64,000 nucleotides of DNA from Kribbella catacumbae DSM 19601 (GTDB lineage: Bacteria > Actinomycetota > Actinomycetes > Propionibacteriales > Kribbellaceae). The notes beneath the pieces are model-generated. The model worked only from the letters and a program-made list of their open reading frames with translations, was not told the origin of the DNA and searched no databases. Made by a program: the position numbers and the translations under genes. The stretch is taken from the NCBI RefSeq assembly GCF_000372465.1, contig NZ_AQUZ01000036.1:30407-94406 (forward strand). Reading direction: 5' to 3'. Position 1 is the first letter of the stretch. Each line of letters opens with the position of its first letter. Shown here piece after piece: positions 49,654 to 57,369 of the stretch.

Positions 49654-49958
49654 CGATCACCATCCGGCCGCTCGGGCTCGCAGACGCATCGGAGTACAGG
49701 GCGTTTCGGTTGGAGGCGCTGCGTGCGACGCCGGCTGCCTTCACCTCGACGTACGCCGAAGATTTGGACCAGCCGTTGGAGGTCACGGTCAATCGGTTGA
49801 CCAGGGTCGGCCGACCCGATGACGTGACGGTGGGGGGGAATGCGGCGGCCGAGCGGCTGTATCGGTCCTGCGGGTTCGAGCAGTGGGGCCGGGAGCCCGC
49901 GGCGGTAATGGTCGACGGACAGCCAGTCGCGAAGCTGCACTTGATCCGCTGGCTTTAG
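49650..49958 (+). pseudogene. GNAT acetyltransferase with internal deletion
   Basis: The N-terminus (MTITIRPLGLADASEYRAFR then LEALRATPAAFTSTYAED) and the C-terminus (NAAAERLYRSCGFEQWGREP then VAKLHLIRW) are normal for a GNAT of about 165 residues. The 60-70 residues between, which contain the acetyl-CoA loop, are missing. The join falls at a run of seven G (GTGGGGGGGAATGCG). The reading frame is preserved, but the product of 102 residues should not bind acetyl-CoA. It overlaps the methyltransferase stop by four bases. Confidence 0.75.
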
Positions 49959-50100
49959 GACGACTCGCTGACGCTTGGTGATCAAGGGATGGGCCGGGGT
50001 TTCTCCCGAGTGGCGCGAGCTGGTGGGCCACGTAGAGTTGAGAGTGCTGCGCCCGCCCGCCGGACTCCGGGGGTGGGTGTCCGAGTTGTGAAGGAGTGCT

Positions 50101-50796
50101 GTGGCCGGAGTAGCCAGATTCGTTGCCAGCAGTCTCGCGCCTGCCGCCCAGAGGTTCGCCCCGCAGGCAGCGGCCGGCGTACTCCGTCAGGTCCTGGAGA
50201 TCGCGATCGACGGGTACCAGCGTTTTCCCGGTGCCGAGAAGCTCGCCGATCGGCAGCTGGCCAAGGCCGGTGGCGACGCACAGCTCGCGATCGACGCGGT
50301 GATCGACCAGCACATCCGGCTGGCCGGCGTGCAGGGGTTCGTCACCAGCATCGGCGGGCTCGTCACGCTCCCGGTCGCGCTGCCCGCGAACCTGACCGGC
50401 ATCGCCGTCGTGCAGGCCCGGATGGTCGCCGCGATCGCGCACCTGCGCGGGTACGACCTGGGCGATCCGCGGGTCCGCACCGCGGTGATCACCTGCATGC
50501 TGGGCGAGGAGGGCGTCACCGACCGGCTGAAGAAGTCCAGCCTGCCGACCTCGCCGCTCGCGATCGCGACCGCGCCCGTGTTCGACCCGGAGCTGGACCG
50601 GCTGGTGGCCGGCGAGGTGGTGGGTGAACTGATCGCCCGGATCAGCGGCAAGCGGATGGGGATCATGGTGACCCGGCGCATTCCGCTGCTCGGCGGCGTC
50701 GTGGGTGGAGGCGTCGACGGCTGGTCGACGTACCGGATCGGTGAGTACGCCGACAAGAGCCTGGTCCGGAGGATCCGGCGCCCGATCGAGCCGTAG
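50101..50796 (+). CDS. EcsC-family protein
   Basis: A 231-residue EcsC-like protein. It shows GVQGFVTSIGGLVTLPVALP and NLTGIAVVQARMVAAIAHLR, with a glycine-rich segment near the end (RIPLLGGVVGGGVDGWSTYR). The hydrophobic central helices may associate with the membrane. The family is named for a Bacillus protein linked to an ABC transporter, but no transporter is adjacent here and the function is unknown. AAGGAG precedes the GTG start. Its stop shares a base with the next gene's GTG. Confidence 0.85.
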   Translation: MAGVARFVASSLAPAAQRFAPQAAAGVLRQVLEIAIDGYQRFPGAEKLADRQLAKAGGDAQLAIDAVIDQHIRLAGVQGFVTSIGGLVTLPVALPANLTGIAVVQARMVAAIAHLRGYDLGDPRVRTAVITCMLGEEGVTDRLKKSSLPTSPLAIATAPVFDPELDRLVAGEVVGELIARISGKRMGIMVTRRIPLLGGVVGGGVDGWSTYRIGEYADKSLVRRIRRPIEP

Positions 50797-51182
50797 TGGT
50801 CGCGCCGTTCTGGGGGCCGACGCTCGACTGCCCCGAGCCGCTCGTGCTGGCCGAGTTCTACCAGCGGATCTGTGGTGGAGAAATCGCCATCTCCACCGAG
50901 TCGTACGCCGAGCTGCGACTCGGTACGGCGAATCTCGGCTTCCAGCGGGACCTCAACTACCGCGCTCCGACCTGGCCCGATCCACGCGTTCCCCAGCAAT
51001 GTCATCTCGACTTCAAAGCCGCCGATCTCGACGCCGAGGAGCTGCGCGTGATCGCGGCGGGCGCGACCAAGACCGCAGTACAGCCGCATCCGGCCGTCTT
51101 CCGGGTGTTTCTCGACCCGGCCGGGCATGCGTTCTGCCTGACCACGTATGGCACCGAGGCCGGACCGCCGGAATCCCGGTGA
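50796..51182 (+). CDS. VOC-family (glyoxalase-like) protein
   Basis: A 128-residue single-chain vicinal oxygen chelate protein with two beta-alpha-beta-beta-beta halves. The first is LDCPEPLVLAEFYQRICGGE, and the second holds HLDFKAADLDAEELRVIAAG and VFLDPAGHAFCLT. Metal ligand positions His (HLDF) and the Glu/His near the end are only partly conserved, so it may be a binding protein rather than an enzyme. It is coupled to the EcsC-like gene. Confidence 0.82.
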   Translation: MVAPFWGPTLDCPEPLVLAEFYQRICGGEIAISTESYAELRLGTANLGFQRDLNYRAPTWPDPRVPQQCHLDFKAADLDAEELRVIAAGATKTAVQPHPAVFRVFLDPAGHAFCLTTYGTEAGPPESR

Positions 51183-51213
51183 AACTGTCGGCGGCGCGTG
51201 TCAGCATGGCTTG

Positions 51214-51610
51214 ATGAGCACTCGTCGGGGTGAGCTTGGGGAATTCCTGAAGGCGCGCCGCGCCCGGGTCACCCCCGAAGCCGTCGGCCTGCCTCCGGGC
51301 GGACGACTCCGTACTCCGGGCCTTCGGCGCGAAGAGCTCGCTCAACTCGCCGGGGTCGGCGTGACTTGGTACACGTGGCTCGCGCAAGCTCAGCCCGGAG
51401 TTCGAGCAGCTGTGGTCCAAGCACGAGGTCGCGGAATGCGAGCCCCGACCGCGGCGGATCCTGCACCCGGTCGCCGGCGAGCTCGCCTTCACCTGACCGA
51501 ACTGGCCGTGCCCCGCCCACCCGGACCTGATCCTCTTCGTGGAAACCCCCGCAGACGAGCAGACCCGAAACCGCCTCCCCCTGACCCGCCGCGAGCCCGC
51601 CGAGGTCTAG
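51214..51610 (+). pseudogene. XRE/MmyB-type regulator with large internal deletion and frameshifts
   Basis: The first 55 residues are a normal helix-turn-helix N-terminus (GELGEFLKARRARVTPEAVG, RTPGLRREELAQLAGVGVTW, YTWL). The C-terminal MmyB domain is then readable in another frame as SPEFEQLWSKHEVAECEPRP followed by RRILHPVAGELAFT, and after a further shift as LILFVETPADEQTRNRLPLT. The intervening ligand-binding region, about 150 residues, is absent. The gene cannot make a complete regulator. Confidence 0.8.
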
Positions 51611-51644
51611 CCGCCAACACTTCGCGGCTGGTTGAGCTCGCCCG

Positions 51645-52568
51645 CTAGCCGGCGAGGGCCTGTACTACGCGGCTGGCTGAGGGTTTGCCGAGTTGGGTGG
51701 CCATCCAGGCGCTGGTGGCGACGAGGCTTTCCAGGTCCACGCCTGTCTCGATGCCGAGGCCGTCGAGCTGCCAGAGCAGGTCTTCCGTGGCGAGGTTGCC
51801 GGTCGCGCTTTCGGCGTACGGGCAACCGCCCAGCCCACCCGCAGAACTGTCGACGGTGGTGACGCCCTCACGGAGTGCGGTGAAGGTGTTGGCGAGTGCC
51901 TGGCCGTAGGTGTCGTGGAAGTGCACGGCCAGCTTGTCGACGCCGACTCCCGCGGCCTCGAACGCCTTGATCAGCGCGATGACCTGGCCCGGAGTGGCGA
52001 CCCCGATGGTGTCGCCGAGGGAGAGTTCGTGGCAGCCGAGCTCGACCAGCCGCGCACCGACCTTGACCACTTGATCGATCGGTACATCGCCCTCCCACGG
52101 ATCGCCGTAACACATCGAGACATAGCCGCGGACGGTCAATCCTTCGTCGAGCGCGCGCTGGACGGTCGGCGTGAACATGGCGAACTGCTCGTCGACCGTC
52201 GAGTTCAGGTTCTTGGCGGCGAAGGTCTCGGTCGCGCTGGCGAAGATCGCGATCTCGCTGACACCGGCCTCCAGCGCGCGATCCAGGCCGCGTTCGTTGG
52301 GTACCAGCACCGGAGCGCGGACAGCCTCGGGGAGATCGAGCCGGCTGAGGAGCTCGGCGGCATCGGCGAGCTGGGGCACCCACTTCGGGTGCACGAAGCT
52401 GGTCGTCTCGATGGTGGTCAATCCGGCCGCGGCGAGCCGCTGGATGAACTCGGCCTTCACCGCCACGTCGACGATCGCGTCCTCGTTCTGCAATCCGTCC
52501 CGCGGACCGACCTCGTAGATCGTCACCCGTTCGGGCAGCCCCTCGGCCCTGACCTGCTCGGGCTTACG
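51645..52568 (-). CDS. Hydroxymethylglutaryl-CoA lyase family protein
   Basis: A 307-residue DRE-TIM metallolyase. The DRE motif is in VTIYEVGPRDGLQNEDA. Metal ligands are AVHFHDTYGQALAN (HxH). The catalytic cysteine loop is GGLGGCPYAESATGNLATED. It should cleave HMG-CoA to acetoacetate and acetyl-CoA in leucine degradation, or a related acyl-CoA. The GTG at 52568 has GGAGG five bases upstream; an ATG 15 bases earlier is the alternative but lacks a ribosome site. No other leucine-degradation gene is adjacent. Confidence 0.92.
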   Translation of the reverse strand, partial: RKPEQVRAEGLPERVTIYEVGPRDGLQNEDAIVDVAVKAEFIQRLAAAGLTTIETTSFVHPKWVPQLADAAELLSRLDLPEAVRAPVLVPNERGLDRALEAGVSEIAIFASATETFAAKNLNSTVDEQFAMFTPTVQRALDEGLTVRGYVSMCYGDPWEGDVPIDQVVKVGARLVELGCHELSLGDTIGVATPGQVIALIKAFEAAGVGVDKLAVHFHDTYGQALANTFTALREGVTTVDSSAGGLGGCPYAESATGNLATEDLLWQLDGLGIETGVDLESLVATSAWMATQLGKPSASRVVQALAG

Positions 52569-52674
52569 CACCTGTGCCTCCATCTCGTGAGCCGGGCTCC
52601 AGCTGATGGGCCAGGCTCGGTGGGCCGGGCTCCATCCACTGAGCGGGGAGGGTTCTCCTCCACAATGGCTCGTG

Positions 52675-53322
52675 ATGACAACTCTGGCTGACATTCTGCG
52701 CGGGATCGAAGGCGGCGTCTCCCCCACCCCTGACCTGAGCATCACCGTCGTCCCCGCGCCGTCCGAGCGCGAGGTGTGCGTGGTGGCGTTCACGGCGCAC
52801 ATCGTGATCGCCGCGGACGTCTCTCCGGCGTGGGTCGCCGGCCTGATCCCGGACGGCGACCTCTCGGCGCCGCTCAACCCGCCGTTCCTGTACGCCCTGG
52901 AACAACTGACCGCCCGCCGTGTGAACGCCATCGACCAGATGCTGCTGGCCCCCGCGCTCACCGACCCGGCCGAACGCGAGGCAGCGATCGAAGGCCTGGT
53001 CGAGCTGACCGAACGCGGCCACCCCCGGATCGAACGGGCCTGGCGCTACCGCGACGACGTACACGCCTATGCCGACTCGTACGGCGGCCTGGTCCTCACC
53101 GGCCGCGGCCTGGCCGGCCGGCTGGAGGTCGCCCTCGAAGTACCGGAATCCACCCGAGGCAAAGGCCATGGCCGCCGCCTCGCCCTCGCCGCCCGAGCCC
53201 TCATCCCACCCGGCACCCACATCTGGTCCCAGGTAAGCCCCGGCAACGCCGCCTCCACCCGCACCTTCCTCGCCGCCGCCTACCAACCAGTCGGCTCGGA
53301 AGCCCTGCTAGTCCGCCCCTAG
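52675..53322 (+). CDS. GNAT-like N-acetyltransferase
   Basis: A 215-residue protein. The C-terminal half has GNAT features: LEVALEVPESTRGKGHGRRL (R-x-x-G-x-G-R-x-L acetyl-CoA loop), ALAARALIPPGTHIWSQVSP and GNAASTRTFLAAAYQPVGSE. The first 90 residues (ITVVPAPSEREVCVVAFTAH, IPDGDLSAPLNPPFLYALEQ) are not typical and may shape substrate binding. The ATG at 52675 overlaps no better ribosome site. It is divergent from HMG-CoA lyase. Substrate unknown. Confidence 0.8.
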   Translation: MTTLADILRGIEGGVSPTPDLSITVVPAPSEREVCVVAFTAHIVIAADVSPAWVAGLIPDGDLSAPLNPPFLYALEQLTARRVNAIDQMLLAPALTDPAEREAAIEGLVELTERGHPRIERAWRYRDDVHAYADSYGGLVLTGRGLAGRLEVALEVPESTRGKGHGRRLALAARALIPPGTHIWSQVSPGNAASTRTFLAAAYQPVGSEALLVRP

Positions 53323-53604
53323 GTCAGAGCCGGCTAGTTGGGTGGAGCGTCACTTCGTCAAGGCCGTCTGGCCGACTGCCGAGTCCGACGAGATCCAGCG
53401 CGGGAGCAGGTCGGGGTGTTGGCCGGCCCCGCGGCGCTCGCGGTCTACCCGATAGCGCCTTAGCCCACCAATAGCCTGCTACAGCGCGCCATCGGCACCA
53501 GAACCGGCCATCGGCGCCCCGCAACCCGCCGTACACGGCGTGAACAGGTGCTGTCCCGGCCCGCCCGGCCCGCCGTTCCCGCCTGGCCGCCCAGCCGGCT
53601 CGCT

Positions 53605-53655
53605 CGACTCGGCCGGCCCGGTTCGGCTGACCCGACTCGGCCGGCCCGGTTCGGC
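53605..53655. repeat. Two copies of a 23-bp direct repeat
   Basis: CGACTCGGCCGGCCCGGTTC plus GGC occurs at 53605-53627 and 53633-53655, identical copies with a 28-bp period. Confidence 0.8.
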
Positions 53656-53744
53656 CGAGTACGCCGGTGCGCAGCGCCCGGACCCGATTCATCCGTCACA
53701 CCGCCGACTGCGGCCCAGGCCGGCTTGTCCGTCGGGCTAGGCGA

Positions 53745-53850
53745 CCGAGCCCACCAGTGGTGGGCTTGAACACCTTCTGGCGACCTCGAACAGGGTGCGC
53801 CTTGTTCAAGGTCGCCGTTAGGGGGCCGAGCCCACCACTGGTGGGTTCGG
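53745..53850. repeat. 106-bp three-block imperfect palindrome
   Basis: Block 1 (53745-53766) contains CCCACCAGTGGTGGG, block 2 is GGCGACCTCGAACA (53779-53792), and both return in inverted order at 53803-53816 and 53829-53850. The non-complementary spacers are exactly 12 bases on both sides, and the centre is ten bases. CCCACCA-N-TGGTGGG is itself a palindrome, so the element has nested symmetry. Confidence 0.8.
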
Positions 53851-53963
53851 ACCAGCGGGTCGAAAGGTCAGCGACGACGGCCCCTGGGTGCAACGCCGGG
53901 AGGGGCTGGACGGCCCGCGCGTACGGTCTCCGGCTAGCAAACGTTTCCCTCGGCCCTTCGGCG

Positions 53964-54035
53964 CGCGTCGGCGCGTCGGCGCATCGGGGCGTCGGCGCAT
54001 CGGCGCGTCGGGGCATCGGCGCGTCGGGGCATCGG
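53964..54035. repeat. Nine tandem 8-bp repeats (SGCRTCGG)
   Basis: Nine contiguous units match [C/G]GC[A/G]TCGG: CGCGTCGG, CGCGTCGG, CGCATCGG, GGCGTCGG and so on. Unit length is not a multiple of three, so it is not a coding repeat. It lies about 110 bases past the stop of the phosphoesterase gene. Confidence 0.85.
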
Positions 54036-54143
54036 GGTCGGGTCGTGGGTGCGCAACTGTCGGCGTCTTCGCCTTCCGCCCTGCCTGCGGATCGACTCCG
54101 GCGAGGGGATGGCGAGCAGGTGGGAGTTGGTTGGGCGTGACCC

Positions 54144-54944
54144 CTAGACCGTTGCCGGGGTGTGGCTGCGGCGGTGGTAGGTGGGGGTGGTGTTGGCGTA
54201 GAGGTTGCCTCGGTAGATGCCGTGGATGATTTCGGATTCGTAGCCGTTGAGTTCGGGCATTTCGAGGGCGCGGGCTACTTCGAGTTCGGCGTGAGCGTCG
54301 TAGGGGACTCGGACGAACTGGATCGAGAAGGGGGCGTCGTCGAGGGTGTCGGGGACGCCTTCGAGGATGACGTAGACGGGAGTGGCATCGCCCATGCTGT
54401 TGCCGACGCTGCCGGTGTTGAAGAGGGTTCGGCGCTCCAGGTCGACCTCATAGAAGGCGTCATGCGTATCGCCGTAACCGACCACTGTCGGAAGCGGGCC
54501 GTCGCCGGTGGCCTCGGTGTTCTGGAACATGCCGAGGAACTCCTGCTCGTCATGGTCGAAGCGGACTCGTCGGTGCACGCTCGTCGCCGAGGCGTGGAAG
54601 AGGCGGATCCGGCGCCCGCTGAGGACGAAGTCGTGGCTGAACGGCAACGCTCGCAGCCAGGTCCACTGGTCCTCGCGCAACTCGTTCTTCCACCAGCGCA
54701 TCCCTTCGCTGTCGTCCACCCGCTCGGGGTCCGGCAGGAAGTCGTCCCAGTTGCCGAGGATGTTGACCTGGCACTTCTCCCGGCACAGATCCACCACCGC
54801 ACGCCCGCGCGGCCCCTTTCCGACGTAGTCGCCGAGGTTGAAGATCCGCTCGATCCCCCGCTGCCCGATATCCGCCAGCACCGCCTCCAGGGCCGACAAG
54901 TTCCCGTGCACATCAGAAATCAACGCAATCCGCTCAAGCTTCAC
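54144..54944 (-). CDS. Calcineurin-like metallophosphoesterase (YfcE/diadenosine-type)
   Basis: A 266-residue protein. The metal-site motifs are IALISDVHGNLSALEAVL (DxH), IFNLGDYVGKGP (GDxxxxGP), ILGNWDD (GNxD, with Trp instead of His), LFHASA (H-A) and VVGYGDTHDAF (GxTH-like). This is the short bacterial protein-phosphatase/nuclease-like group. The GTG at 54944 gives MKLERIALISDVHG and has GGATGCGGGG before it. The natural substrate is unknown. Confidence 0.88.
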   Translation of the reverse strand: MKLERIALISDVHGNLSALEAVLADIGQRGIERIFNLGDYVGKGPRGRAVVDLCREKCQVNILGNWDDFLPDPERVDDSEGMRWWKNELREDQWTWLRALPFSHDFVLSGRRIRLFHASATSVHRRVRFDHDEQEFLGMFQNTEATGDGPLPTVVGYGDTHDAFYEVDLERRTLFNTGSVGNSMGDATPVYVILEGVPDTLDDAPFSIQFVRVPYDAHAELEVARALEMPELNGYESEIIHGIYRGNLYANTTPTYHRRSHTPATV

Positions 54945-55007
54945 CCCCGCATCCTCACATCCCGCACCCACCCCAGCCCGCCCACCCTTACCCGACCCGT
55001 GCGGGGA

Positions 55008-56366
55008 TCACCAGCCGCCGGTGGGGCCGACTGGTTCTGAGTCTTGGGACGAAGGCGACGGTGGTGGGGGCGGCGGGGGTTTGGGGCGAGGTGGGGTGCT
55101 GCCTCGGGGGCCGGAGCGGTTGGTGGGGGACGAGCCGCCGCCGGGGCGGGAGCTGCCTGACCGTGAGGCGCCGGAGGAACTGCCGGAGGCTGAGGAGCCG
55201 CCGCCGGGTTCGCCGGCTGAGTGGGAGGCTGCGCCTGAGATTGCGCCGGCTCCTTTCTTGGCGGCTGCGAGGCCGGCGCCGGCGGCGCCGGCCGCTACAC
55301 CGATTGCGCCGGACGCGATGCCACCTCCACCCCCACCCCCGCCGCCGCCCCCACCGCCCCCGGAGCCGCCCCCGGAGCCACCGCCGGAGCGGCTGCCGGA
55401 GCGGCTGCCGGTCGAGCGGCCGATGTTGATGGCGCCGGTGGCCAGGCCGCCGGGGTCTACGGCCGAGCTGCCAATGCCTGAGCTGCCGCCGGCGGCGGCT
55501 GCGGTCAGGGGGACGGTGAAGCGCAGCAGCGCGGGCAGGGCGACGATGGCGAGCGCGAGCATCATCAGTCCGGTGAGCACTTGCACCAGGCCGTCTCCGG
55601 ATCCGTTGGTCATCCCGTCATGGCTCATCCGGATCGCGGCCGCGTAGATCAAGGCAGCGGCCGGCTTGTACGCGACAAAGGCCAGCGCCCAGCCACAGAA
55701 CTTCTTGAACCATGCCCTGCCGACTTCAGTGTTCGTCGCGGCGGCCGCCAGCGGGAACGTGCCTGCCAGCAGCACCAGCATCGCCGACCGGATCAGCAGC
55801 AGGATGATCTGGACGAGCGACGAGAGCAGCGCCGCGGTGCCGCTGAACAACGCCAGCAGGATCGGCAGCTTCTGCAGGGTCTGCCCGCCGCCGCTCATCA
55901 CCAGGTTGCCGAGCGCCGCGTCGAAGGACTGACCGGCCGGCAGCGCCTTGGTGACCAGGTTCTTCGAGAACTCGTCGGACCACAGGATCAGCAGCTGCAG
56001 TACGGCGGATCCCGCCGCCGACACCAAGATGAACAACATAGTTGCCTTCAGCAACTGTCGGAGTGGTTCGGCGCGCTGTTCCCAGGCGATCCGAATGCCG
56101 GCCACCATCACCGCCAGCGTGAAGATCGCCGCCGACACCGCTAGGACGTGCTCCTGCAGGAACGCGACCGTCCCGCTGTTCGCCCAGTGCTGACCGCTGC
56201 CGGTGGCGACGGTCGGGCTCTGCAGGTTGATCCAGAAGGTGGACTGGGAGTGCAGGCTGGCGAGGGCGGCCTCGTTCATATCCCGCAGCATCGCGTCGAA
56301 CTGGTTGGTGAGAACCGACTGGAAGCCCTCCTGGATGTGGCAGCCGAGGTCCATTTTCCCGCACAT
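55008..56366 (-). CDS. TrbL/VirB6-like membrane protein, T4SS-related
   Basis: A 452-residue protein. N-terminal extracytoplasmic-type residues precede six or seven helices (LAVSAAIFTLAVMVAGIRIA, LLKATMLFILVSAAGSAVLQ, SLVQIILLLIRSAMLVLLAG, LTGLMMLALAIVALPALLRF). This is the TrbL/VirB6 pattern of conjugation systems. The last 150 residues are low complexity: a run of 14 Gly, then Ser/Pro-rich tail and nine-residue Pro stretch. Its ATG shares one base with the upstream stop (TGATG). No VirB4, coupling protein or relaxase gene is in the window. Confidence 0.75.
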   Translation of the reverse strand: MCGKMDLGCHIQEGFQSVLTNQFDAMLRDMNEAALASLHSQSTFWINLQSPTVATGSGQHWANSGTVAFLQEHVLAVSAAIFTLAVMVAGIRIAWEQRAEPLRQLLKATMLFILVSAAGSAVLQLLILWSDEFSKNLVTKALPAGQSFDAALGNLVMSGGGQTLQKLPILLALFSGTAALLSSLVQIILLLIRSAMLVLLAGTFPLAAAATNTEVGRAWFKKFCGWALAFVAYKPAAALIYAAAIRMSHDGMTNGSGDGLVQVLTGLMMLALAIVALPALLRFTVPLTAAAAGGSSGIGSSAVDPGGLATGAINIGRSTGSRSGSRSGGGSGGGSGGGGGGGGGGGGGGIASGAIGVAAGAAGAGLAAAKKGAGAISGAASHSAGEPGGGSSASGSSSGASRSGSSRPGGGSSPTNRSGPRGSTPPRPKPPPPPPPSPSSQDSEPVGPTGGW

Positions 56367-57172
56367 CAGACACCACTCCAGGCCACGAAGCCGTCGAGGT
56401 CACGGTGTTGCGAGTACGGCGCTCCGACCGGATTGCCGTTCACGGGTGGCACGAGACGCCAGTCACCGGCGTACCAGGTGAGGGTGATGGTGGCACTCAC
56501 GTACTCCGTTTGCACGGGTAGCGCGAGCATGATGGTCGCGCGATCGCGGCTGGCATCCACCACCCTGTACCCCGCGAGCTGGGTCGGCTCTGAGTCGGCG
56601 TCGGCCGGTTCCGCCTTCAACTGCTTGAGCAGGGCGTCGGTGTCGCGTCCCGGGAGCATCAGCTTGCCGGCGGTTGGGACGGATTTGGTCTGGTCGGCCA
56701 GGGCAGCGATCACGTTGTACGCCGCGTAGACCGCGCCGGTCGGCGAGTGGGCGAAACAGCGCCGGAAGCCGTCGGGGTCGGTCTTCGCCGGACCGTACGC
56801 CGAGGAGCGCGGGACGACGACTCGGCGGCTGACCTCCCATCCGTCGGCGGCCGGCGCCTGGCTCGAGGGGATGGTCTGGTCGCCGGCGAGCAACCCGCAG
56901 CGGTTCGCAGCACCGGAGCCGGTGGACTGAGCGGCACCCGTGGAGCCCGACCCAGGCTGCGCACCGGAGCCCTCCCGGTCAGCGCCGGGGTCCGCAGCAT
57001 TCGTACCGGCAGCGGCAGCGGCTGGCCCGGAGTCGATCACCGATGACGTGTCCGAGTCGGCGGACAGGCCCGTGACGAGGAGGACGCCGCCGCAGGCGAG
57101 GACGGCGCCGATCACGATGGCTGCCGCGACGAACCCCCGCCCAAAGGGTGACTGACCTTCGGTCTCACTCAT
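56366..57172 (-). CDS. Single-span membrane protein partnered with the TrbL-like protein
   Basis: A 268-residue protein. A short cytoplasmic N-terminus precedes one helix (GFVAAAIVIGAVLACGGVLL), then an Ala/Gly/Ser-rich linker, then a folded domain from about 90 (GWEVSRRVVVPRSSAYGPAK, FRRCFAHSPTGAVYAAYNVI, ATITLTWYAGDWRLVPPVNG). The single-helix plus NTF2-like pattern resembles the VirB8/TcpC family of secretion components. The YAGDWRLVPP strand is typical of that fold. Assignment is by pattern and neighbourhood and is tentative. Confidence 0.62.
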   Translation of the reverse strand: MSETEGQSPFGRGFVAAAIVIGAVLACGGVLLVTGLSADSDTSSVIDSGPAAAAAGTNAADPGADREGSGAQPGSGSTGAAQSTGSGAANRCGLLAGDQTIPSSQAPAADGWEVSRRVVVPRSSAYGPAKTDPDGFRRCFAHSPTGAVYAAYNVIAALADQTKSVPTAGKLMLPGRDTDALLKQLKAEPADADSEPTQLAGYRVVDASRDRATIMLALPVQTEYVSATITLTWYAGDWRLVPPVNGNPVGAPYSQHRDLDGFVAWSGV

Positions 57173-57319
57173 CGGATCCCCACTTTCCCCGGTCTGCGAA
57201 CTGACAGGGAAAGCCTGACAAAAATCGGCCGACCGCCGCGAAAGTTATCCACAGGTAGCGCCTCGACCGCCCTGAGTCACGCTCAAACACCCATCGATCG
57301 CGTCTCGACCTGTAGCCGA

Positions 57320-57348
57320 TAGGTCACCCCGTGTAGCGAAGTGACCTA
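57320..57348. promoter_or_regulatory. Inverted repeat upstream of the MarR gene
   Basis: TAGGTCAC (57320-57327) and GTGACCTA (57341-57348) are exact complements, with half-site centres 21 bases apart (two helical turns), 22 bases before the MarR start. It is a likely autoregulatory operator. Confidence 0.65.
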
Positions 57349-57369
57349 GTCAGCTAATAGAGTCCGCGC

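Larger units (their letters stand above)
53323..54143. other. 820-bp repeat-rich gap without a gene
   Basis: No frame here resembles a protein. The gap holds a 23-bp direct repeat pair, a 106-bp symmetrical element and a run of 8-bp tandem repeats, each listed separately. Both flanking genes end here, so no promoter is needed. Confidence 0.6.

Noticed and set aside
53964..54035. CRISPR array
   Set aside because: The repeats are 8 bp and contiguous, without spacers, and no cas gene is present.
55008..57172. Complete conjugative element
   Set aside because: Only two membrane components are present; relaxase, coupling ATPase, integrase and attachment sites are absent from the window.
57245..57253. 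Replication origin at a perfect DnaA box TTATCCACA
   Set aside because: Only one box was seen, with no dnaA, dnaN or AT-rich unwinding region nearby.
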